The translations under genes and the position numbers were made by a program. This document shows, in pieces, positions 1 through 5,296 of a stretch of 31,060 nt of DNA (position 1 is its first letter; the number at the start of each line of letters is the position of its first letter). The DNA is from Wandonia haliotis (GTDB taxonomy: Bacteria > Bacteroidota > Bacteroidia > Flavobacteriales_D > Crocinitomicaceae), in NCBI RefSeq assembly GCF_039523435.1, contig NZ_BAAAFH010000006.1:1-31060 (forward strand). The letters are read 5' to 3'. The notes under the pieces are model-generated. The model was not told where the DNA came from. It saw only the letters and a program-made list of their open reading frames with translations, and ran no database searches.

Positions 1-37
1 CAGAAACTTGCTGTGGAATAAATAAACCGGGTAGAGT

Positions 38-114
38 CCGGAACAGGGTTGGTCACGACTGGTTGTTTTTGCTGTTCCGGCAAGCGGGTTCTCTTTGGGG
101 AACCCGTTTTTTTT
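38..114 (+). terminator. Two-stem structured 3' end with rho-independent terminator
   Basis: The distal stem pairs 85-91 (cgggttc) with 100-106 (gaacccg) around an 8-nt loop and is followed by eight T at 107-114, a textbook intrinsic terminator for rightward transcription. Upstream, 38-46 (ccggaacag) pairs perfectly with 72-80 (ctgttccgg) across a 25-nt loop. The transcript that ends here starts outside the window. In frame 1 the first bases read QKLAVE then a stop at 19-21, which could be the tail of a protein gene. The extra upstream stem could also belong to a small structured RNA; I could not match it to a known RNA family. Confidence 0.75.
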
Positions 115-140
115 GTTCTGTAAGTATCTACAATATCCGC

Positions 141-352
141 CCGTTGCGACCGCAAAACAGCGGTCATTTTTGAAATAATAGTGATTCTACTTTGTTTTTG
201 ACCGTTCCGACCGTCAAATAGCGGTCAGTTATAAAATAATTATGTCACAAACAACTAAAACCGCCCGTTGCGACCGCAAAACAGCGGTCATTTTTGAAAT
301 AATAGTAATTCTACTTTGTTTTTTGACCGTTCCGACCGTCAAATAGCGGTCA
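141..352. repeat. Four tandem copies of a 26-bp hairpin repeat, ~62-bp period
   Basis: Copies lie at 141-166, 202-227, 265-290 and 327-352. Each contains GACCG-n-CaaaA/T-AGCGGTC and folds into a 6-bp stem (GACCGC/GCGGTC in copies 1 and 3; GACCGT/GCGGTC with a G-T pair in copies 2 and 4). Copies alternate A-B-A-B, and the A+B block with its interval is itself duplicated almost exactly at about 125-bp spacing (137-235 and 261-360). The A copies are followed by ATTTTT, so on the plus strand they look like weak terminators. The near-identical intervals show tandem duplication rather than a CRISPR array. Confidence 0.85.
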
Positions 353-386
353 GTTATAAAAAAAATCAAGGAACATACCCCCGGAA

Positions 387-734
387 CTATTTTATAAGGC
401 TTTGTAATAAGGTAATTTGGCTTTCGAGTGTTTGTATTCTCTTTTCGTATTGCTCAATCAATTTGTCAGACATTTGGATATAATTGATTCCAATATTTCC
501 TTCCTGTTTACAATTATTAAATACTTGTTGGTGGTCAAACCCTAATAGTTCAATCGGATCTACCTCCAAAATATCGCTTATTTCATTCAGCCGGTTTATG
601 GTTAGTTGCGTTTCTCCTGTTTCAATCTTGGAATATGCCCTGATTGATAAATTCAACTTGTTGGCTATATACTCCTGCGTATAGTTCTTTAGTTCACGTA
701 TATGCTTAATCTTTGTGTGTGGGTCTTTTATCAT
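387..734 (-). CDS. XRE-family helix-turn-helix transcriptional regulator
   Basis: This 115-residue protein has a Cro/CI-type HTH_3 domain at about residues 8-65: the sequence HIRELKNYTQEYIANKLNLS followed by RAYSKIETGETQLTINRLNEIS matches the family's 'TQEELA..LG.s...iSkiErG...p....l..ia..l' pattern. The C-terminal ~30 residues (DKLIEQYEKRIQTLESQITLLQSLI) form a heptad-like helix, probably for dimerisation. It likely binds DNA as a repressor. It is divergent from the receiver-domain gene at 891; a -7 box TACTTTTG lies at 767-760 on its strand, 25 bases before the ATG, and a 15-bp palindrome lies between the two genes. Such regulators are common on integrated elements. Its target is unknown; autoregulation is inferred. 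Confidence 0.9.
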   Translation of the reverse strand: MIKDPHTKIKHIRELKNYTQEYIANKLNLSIRAYSKIETGETQLTINRLNEISDILEVDPIELLGFDHQQVFNNCKQEGNIGINYIQMSDKLIEQYEKRIQTLESQITLLQSLIK

Positions 735-759
735 AACAATCTCTTTTACCAGTTCAGTT

Positions 760-767
760 CAAAAGTA
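760..767 (-). promoter_or_regulatory. -7 promoter box for the XRE gene
   Basis: Read on the minus strand the bases are TACTTTTG, an exact match to the Bacteroidota -7 consensus TAnnTTTG. The predicted transcript start is about 20 bases before the ATG at 734. No clear -33 TTTG box is seen at the usual distance. Confidence 0.5.
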
Positions 768-797
768 GAACTTTTATTTCAATTAAGGAATTTGTAG

Positions 798-812
798 GTG
801 GTAAATTACCAC
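798..812. promoter_or_regulatory. 15-bp palindrome, candidate operator
   Basis: GTGGTAA-A-TTACCAC is a perfect 7-bp inverted repeat around one base, in the middle of the 156-bp divergent gap between the XRE regulator and the receiver gene. Its size and symmetry suit a dimeric HTH regulator. Binding by the neighbouring XRE protein is inference. Confidence 0.45.
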
Positions 813-890
813 AGAAATAAAATATATTTTTATCCTAAACAAATCAACTAATTAAACCCTATTACTAGAAAAACGACTAATCAAAAGGTT

Positions 891-1253
891 ATGGATATAC
901 TAAAAATAGCCCTTGCCGAAGATCATCCAATGTTACGAAAATCTTTGGTAGCCTTTTTATCCTTAAAGAACAACATTCAAGTTGTCGTACAGGCTGAAAA
1001 CGGACAGGAATTACTTGACAAACTGAAGACTTCTAAGGTAGATATTGTAATTCTTGATATTCAAATGCCTGTACTCGACGGAATCGCTACATTAAAACAA
1101 CTCAAATCAGACTACCCCAACAGTAAGGTAATCATGTTTAGTACATGGTACAGCAACCATACAGTAACTAAACTCAAAAAAATGGGAGCTAATGCCTGTG
1201 TATCTAAGTCCGAACCTGAAAAACTACTTGATAGCATTTATTCCCTATCCTGA
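891..1253 (+). CDS. Stand-alone response-regulator receiver domain (NarL-like REC)
   Basis: The 120 residues are one complete CheY-like receiver fold with the expected residues: acidic pair E10-D11, phospho-acceptor D56 in VILDIQMP, hydroxyl residues S84/T85 after beta-4, and K106 after beta-5. The 'ALAEDHPMLRKSLVAFL' opening is typical of the NarL/FixJ group, but the LuxR-type DNA-binding domain that normally follows is absent. A hairpin terminator starts within 10 bases of the stop, so this looks like a genuine single-domain protein rather than a truncated one. No histidine kinase is in the window. It may act by protein-protein contact or as a phosphate sink. Family assignment is firm; role unknown. 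Confidence 0.92.
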   Translation: MDILKIALAEDHPMLRKSLVAFLSLKNNIQVVVQAENGQELLDKLKTSKVDIVILDIQMPVLDGIATLKQLKSDYPNSKVIMFSTWYSNHTVTKLKKMGANACVSKSEPEKLLDSIYSLS

Positions 1254-1261
1254 TAGTAACC

Positions 1262-1295
1262 AAAAAACGCCCCCTTTGTCTAGGGGACGTTTTTC
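1262..1295 (+). terminator. Terminator after the receiver gene
   Basis: AAAACGCCCC pairs with GGGG-a-CGTTTTT around a short loop (one bulged A), ending in five T. It closes the 891-1253 transcript and may also serve the convergent gene at 1311. Confidence 0.75.
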
Positions 1296-1310
1296 TGCTA
1301 TCAATAATTT

Positions 1311-1976
1311 TTAACGATGAAAATTCCCTTCAGATTTGAACCCCAAAGGAACTGGATCCATAATTCTTTCTAATTCTTCTTTTTCTCCCCTTCGAGAATA
1401 GATTTTATATGTTCTATTCATTTCCCTCTGAACGTACTTACCCTCTTTTCTTTCGAGCCATCCACATAAAATAACGCCAACAAATTTTTTATAATGTTGT
1501 CGTTTACCTAAAGGCTTCCCTGATGTGAAGTTTTCACGCAAACTACCAGTAAGATTCGCATGAGGATGTAATGAATGATCATATTTCCACCAAACGGATA
1601 TACTTAGTTCCTCAAAACCAATATCAGCCCAAATAATTACGGTAGTATGCCCAAATAGTTTTGTAATAAGGTATCCGGCATCCGAATACTTTTTATTATT
1701 AGCATCTAGTGAAATCCGTTTTTCACTAAGTAATTTATTAACCGCTGCAACTAATAATTTCCGATATGGGTTCATCGTATTTGATTGAGAATTTTTAAGC
1801 AGTGAAGAAGAATCATCTGCTTTAATTGAGTTTACGAAATGTTCCCAGTTATGATATCCACACAGAACAGCGGATTTATCTAATGCGCGAGCATAAATAA
1901 TTCCTTCCTCTTTACTAATTGATTTTGCCTTACGCTTGATATAACTAGCCGAATGGCACATGACTTTTCGATTCAT
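1311..1976 (-). CDS. Unknown protein with glyoxalase-related-like N-terminal domain
   Basis: About 221 residues if the ATG at 1976 is used; the frame stays open to a GTG at 2009, but ATG with an upstream GGGAG is the better start. Residues ~8-50 (YIKRKAKSISKEEGIIYARALDKSAVLCGYHNWEHFVN) resemble the small helical 'glyoxalase-related' domain, with its basic 'AK.L......i....ALd..A...Gy.nW.hf' pattern. The remaining ~150 residues contain a W-rich beta-like stretch (TTVIIWADIGFEELSISVWWKYD) and a basic C-terminus with no family I recognise. No signal peptide or membrane segment is seen, so it is probably cytoplasmic. It is convergent with the receiver gene. The N-terminal match is by pattern only. 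Confidence 0.65.
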   Translation of the reverse strand: MNRKVMCHSASYIKRKAKSISKEEGIIYARALDKSAVLCGYHNWEHFVNSIKADDSSSLLKNSQSNTMNPYRKLLVAAVNKLLSEKRISLDANNKKYSDAGYLITKLFGHTTVIIWADIGFEELSISVWWKYDHSLHPHANLTGSLRENFTSGKPLGKRQHYKKFVGVILCGWLERKEGKYVQREMNRTYKIYSRRGEKEELERIMDPVPLGFKSEGNFHR

Positions 1977-2041
1977 CTTTATATAGAACTCCCGCCAGAA
2001 AAATATCACTCGTCAACTATTTCTCAAAACGAGAGATTCGT

Positions 2042-2315
2042 TTCGATAATCGAAGTTGTTAAACGCGGTGTTGATACAACTTTGCTAGGACGAGTGGCAA
2101 GCTTCCGCAATAAGCATCTTAATAACACTAAACTAAAAAATAATCGGATAAAACCAACTAATTTTTGTCTAGAAGATTTTAGAACTCATGTTTTTAGTTC
2201 GACATACTCTTCTGTAATTTCATTATACAGTAGTTTCATCTCCTAAGTAATGTATTGTACACAATAGTTTTGTTATTTCGATTCAATTCATCAGATGTTT
2301 CGATACGAAATCGAA
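2042..2315. repeat. TTCGAT/ATCGAA inverted repeats
   Basis: Two short palindromes share the same arms: TTCGAT-A-ATCGAA at 2042-2054 and TTCGAT-acgaa-ATCGAA at 2299-2315. They flank about 240 bases in which I see no convincing gene and precede the 118-bp repeats, which are full of the same TCG/CGA words. They may be binding sites for one protein. Confidence 0.5.
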
Positions 2316-2352
2316 TCGGTAAAGTATAAAAGTAAATAGTCGAATGTATCAG

Positions 2353-2668
2353 TTCATCCTATCGAGAACCCAAATAGGGCGTATCGGAAAGTCGGATTTA
2401 TCGAAATTCGTCCGATTCGGGTTCGTATCGGAGACATGAAGCCTAAAGCTATATCGTAACCTTTTATCGGTTCGTCCTATCGAGAACCCAAATTGGGTGT
2501 ATCGGAAAGTCGGATTCGTCGAAATTTGTCCGATTCGGGTTCGTATCGGAGACATGAAACCTAAAACTATATCGTAACCTTTTATCGGTTCGTTCTATCG
2601 GGAAACCAGATTGGGCATATCGGAAAGTCGGATTCGTCGAAATTTGTCCGATTCGGATTCGTATCGGA
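2353..2668. repeat. Three 118-bp direct repeats rich in TCGG/TCGA words
   Basis: Units begin at 2353, 2471 and 2589 with exactly 118-bp spacing; the first two are full length and the third stops matching after 2668. Units agree at most positions. Each contains GAACCC (left) and GGGTTC (right; mutated to GGATTC in unit 3) enclosing TCGGA and TCCGA, so each can fold into a nested stem-loop. Because 118 is not a multiple of three, this is not a protein repeat, and the open frames across it are shifted between units. Base composition (dense CG dinucleotides) differs sharply from the flanks. Confidence 0.9.
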
Positions 2669-2816
2669 ATTCGATAATTAGTATTTTTTGACAAACTAAA
2701 GAATCGGAAAATTTATTCGTGAGGAGCTGTACTAACCAAATACAAATATCCGATACAGTAAATCGTATCAAAAACAAGCCTTCATAGTATGTTTGGACGC
2801 ATTTCCTTCTATCTAT

Positions 2817-2906
2817 AAAAATAACTGCCCTCTTTTATCCCACTATTTTTCAACGAATTAAATCAAAACGACCGCATAAACTCCTGTCTACCGGGCAGTT
2901 ATTTTT
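2817..2906. repeat. 14-bp perfect inverted repeat enclosing 62 nt
   Basis: Bases 2817-2830 (aaaaataactgccc) are the exact reverse complement of 2893-2906 (gggcagttattttt). The right arm runs into a T6 tract and the left arm starts with A's, so a long-loop hairpin with terminator character exists on both strands. The 90-bp unit could alternatively be a small MITE-like remnant. No gene is recognisable inside. The rest of 2907-3227 is AT-rich, without a gene or repeat that I can support. Confidence 0.7.
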
Positions 2907-3227
2907 TGAAATGATCTTTATCCCTCCCGTTATAACTATAAAAGGTTAAGAAAAAGTAGAAGTCGTTACTAAAGAGATCATAAACGGTTACACAGAGCAA
3001 CGACGGAAAGAACTCTAACCCTGTACACCGTATTTTTTGTAGTTCCCCTATAGATAGGAATCAACAGATTATAAAAAGTAAATGCGCTCAACCTCCTCTA
3101 AATAAAAGGAATGAACGTGTTTTTAAGAAATTTTATAAAATACGGGGGGTCGGAGTTTGAAAAAATTTATTAATTGCAAAATCCTATCAGATGAAAACGG
3201 ATAAATTAAGTAACAGAAAACGAGAAA

Positions 3228-3509
3228 ATGCAAGCAAAAACGCAACATATAACGCAATTTGTATGCTTTACACTAACAAGGGGATTAACACTAAAATTAC
3301 TCCCTATGTGCGCATTTGCTAAACATAGAATTGAACAAGCAAAAGAACGGTTGCGAAACAAACTCACATACGAGTATATTGTTTCACTTCCAAAATACAA
3401 AAACATCACACACAAACAATACGAAGAATTAATAAATAGTGTTGAATCTGTGTGTTTAGCTTTATTAGAAACGATTATAAACTCTAATCAAATAAAGAAT
3501 CATGGATAA
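3228..3509 (+). CDS. Small hypothetical protein upstream of the recombinase
   Basis: A 93-residue frame, basic in its middle (KHRIEQAKERLRNKL) with a helical C-terminal half (THKQYEELINSVESVCLALLETIINSNQ). I recognise no family. Its last bases overlap the recombinase ATG by 8 nt (ATGGATAA), the kind of overlap that couples translation, so it is probably co-expressed and may be an accessory or regulatory factor of the recombinase. The start is uncertain: the ATG at 3228 is preceded by GAGAAA; an internal ATG at 3306 would give 67 residues without the less convincing N-terminus. No signal peptide is seen. Confidence 0.6.
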   Translation: MQAKTQHITQFVCFTLTRGLTLKLLPMCAFAKHRIEQAKERLRNKLTYEYIVSLPKYKNITHKQYEELINSVESVCLALLETIINSNQIKNHG

Positions 3510-5115
3510 ATTAAGTGTTTTTAAACAATTTGCTCCCAAAGTTGAGGAACAAAACCATACAAAAAATGCAGTTATTTACACCCGTGTTTCTCATTCCAAA
3601 CAAGAAGATAACACCAGTTTGGAAACACAACTGAAAAACTGCAATAGATATGCAGAAAGTAACGGTTATAATGTAGTTGCTTACTTTGGGGGTAAACATG
3701 AATCTGCAAAAACGGACGAACGAAAAGAGTTTGGAAAATTACTTTCTTTTGTGAAACGAACCAAAAGCGTTACTACCATTATTGTTAATACGTATGACAG
3801 ATTTTCCCGATCGGGTGCAAACGGAATCCAAATCGCAGAAGAACTACAAAAGAAGTATAAAGTTACAACCCTTTCCGCTTCACAGGGAATTGACCCGACC
3901 ACAATTTCAGGAGAAGTACAACGAAACTTCATGCTAATTCTCGGACATTGGGAAAACCTCACCAGAACTGAAAGAACCATAAGTTCAATGCGTGAATTGG
4001 TTGAAAAGGGATATACCCCCTACTCCATTCCACGGGGGTATGTGAACCTAAACAAAGGGGGAAAAGCAGTAGATCAAAAAATTGTACTCAACGAAGAAGG
4101 AAAACTATTACGCAAAGCGTTTCTTTGGAAAGCAGAAAAACAAATGCGAAACTGTGAAATTCTTAAACGGTTAAACGCAATGGGACTAAAACTAAATGAT
4201 CGTAGAATAAGCGAGATATTTGCAAACCCCTATTATTGTGGGGTTATCGTTTCTAAATTTACTCCGGGAGAAGTGAACCAAGGAAAACACGAACCAATGG
4301 TATCGAAAGAAATTTTCCTGAAAGTAAACAACATTGTTGCAGATACCCGAAACCACCCTGTTTCGCACAAACAAGAGGATGAAAATTTACCCCTCAAACG
4401 TTTTGCGTGTTGTTCTGAATGCGGAAAACCACTAACAGGGTTTATTGTTCGTAAAAAGAACCTCTGGTACTACAAATGTAGAACAAAGGGTTGTAACTCC
4501 AATAAGAGCGCAAAACAGCTCCATGAGCAATTTAAAACGATTCTTTCAGCGTTTGAGATTCAAGAAAGTGAAACGGAATTGATTAAAATCGGAATTACGA
4601 ATATGTACAGCGCTTTTTTTGAAGAAGCAAACGAAAATCAAAAATTGTATAAATCAAAAATTTCAGAGTTGAAAAAGAAAATTGAGAGTGCGGAAGAAAA
4701 TTTAGTAACGGGTGTAATTGACCGAAAAATGTTTGAAAAATTCACATCAAAATTTAACACTGAAATCGTGGAACTCGAAACTCAACTTGCAAAATTCCGT
4801 AAAGGGAGTTCTAACCTTGAAAAAAGCTTGAATATAGTTGTTAAATTTTGCAGGAAACCCTTACTATGGTGGGAAAACGCTAAAGTTGGAGAAAAAATGA
4901 TTTTGCAAAATTTGATATTCCCAAGCGGAATTATCTATGAGCGAAAAAATGATAGAGTTCTAACCAAACGCATAAACAGTTTTTTCGCTCCAATCCCTGA
5001 ATTAGTGGGGACTTTGAGAGGAAATAAAAAAGGGGAAAATACTATTTTAAGTAGTTTCCCCTTTAGAGTGACCCCGGCAGGATTCAAACCTGCAACCCTC
5101 AGAGCCGAAATCTGA
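3502..5115 (+). CDS. Large serine recombinase (site-specific integrase)
   Basis: A 537-residue resolvase/invertase-type protein. The catalytic domain (about 22-170) has YTRVSHSKQ with nucleophile S30 and R28, then the dimer helix. A 'Recombinase' domain follows (GYTPYSIPRGYVNL onward, ~170-290), a zinc ribbon (CCSECG...CRTKGC, ~305-340), and a coiled coil (~380-440), the full order of large serine integrases. It cuts and rejoins attachment sites by a phosphoserine intermediate and needs no host tRNA homology. Notably, the last ~16 codons lie antisense within tRNA-Arg and the ~12 before them overlap the tRNA terminator hairpin, so the C-terminal tail (FRVTPAGFKPATLRAEI) is probably encoded by host sequence at an integration junction. 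It likely mobilises the island to its left. Confidence 0.93.
   Translation: MDKLSVFKQFAPKVEEQNHTKNAVIYTRVSHSKQEDNTSLETQLKNCNRYAESNGYNVVAYFGGKHESAKTDERKEFGKLLSFVKRTKSVTTIIVNTYDRFSRSGANGIQIAEELQKKYKVTTLSASQGIDPTTISGEVQRNFMLILGHWENLTRTERTISSMRELVEKGYTPYSIPRGYVNLNKGGKAVDQKIVLNEEGKLLRKAFLWKAEKQMRNCEILKRLNAMGLKLNDRRISEIFANPYYCGVIVSKFTPGEVNQGKHEPMVSKEIFLKVNNIVADTRNHPVSHKQEDENLPLKRFACCSECGKPLTGFIVRKKNLWYYKCRTKGCNSNKSAKQLHEQFKTILSAFEIQESETELIKIGITNMYSAFFEEANENQKLYKSKISELKKKIESAEENLVTGVIDRKMFEKFTSKFNTEIVELETQLAKFRKGSSNLEKSLNIVVKFCRKPLLWWENAKVGEKMILQNLIFPSGIIYERKNDRVLTKRINSFFAPIPELVGTLRGNKKGENTILSSFPFRVTPAGFKPATLRAEI
5034..5063 (-). terminator. Terminator of tRNA-Arg, inside the recombinase 3' end
   Basis: On the minus strand GGGGAAA-c-TACT pairs with AGTA-t-TTTCCCC (one A-G mismatch) and the stem is followed by six T. 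It starts 6 bases past the tRNA 3' end, as expected of a tRNA terminator. It lies wholly within the recombinase reading frame. Confidence 0.75.
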
Positions 5116-5142
5116 TGCGCTATTCAGTTGCGCCACGGGGCC
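5069..5142 (-). tRNA. tRNA-Arg, anticodon TCG
   Basis: Read on the minus strand, the acceptor arm GGCCCCG pairs with CGGGGTC (one G-T pair) and the discriminator base is A. The anticodon stem TCAGA/TCTGA holds the loop TTTCGGC, so the anticodon is TCG (reads CGA). The T arm GCAGG-TTTGAAT-CCTGC is perfect. The CCA end is not encoded. The 3' half is overlapped antisense by the recombinase reading frame, and its 3' end faces the island, the usual orientation of tRNA-targeted integration. Confidence 0.93.
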
Positions 5143-5296
5143 ATTTCTGACTTGCAAAGCGCAAAGGTAATAAAAATACGAATTCATCAAAACAAAAATA
5201 TTCCTCAACCTCATCCTGCTTATTTCCGGAATTATCCGGTTCGTTTATTCAATAATTCGGATATTTGTTCGTTCCATATTTGATTAATTATTGATT

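Noticed and set aside
137..360. CRISPR-like array of four 26-bp repeats with ~36-bp spacers
   Set aside because: The intervals alternate and are nearly identical to each other, there is no cas gene in the window, and the repeats come in two variants. This is tandem duplication.
1953..2246. 97-residue plus-strand frame overlapping the 5' end of the minus-strand gene at 1311-1976
   Set aside because: No recognisable family, poor start context, and most of its first third is antisense to a better-supported gene.
2349..2777. Overlapping minus-strand frames across the 118-bp repeats
   Set aside because: The repeat period is not a multiple of three, so the frames are only by-products of the repeat composition (few stops).
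2817..2906. Integron attC site
   Set aside because: The inverted repeat lacks the RYYYAAC/GTTRRRY core arrangement, and the recombinase is of the serine, not the IntI tyrosine, type.
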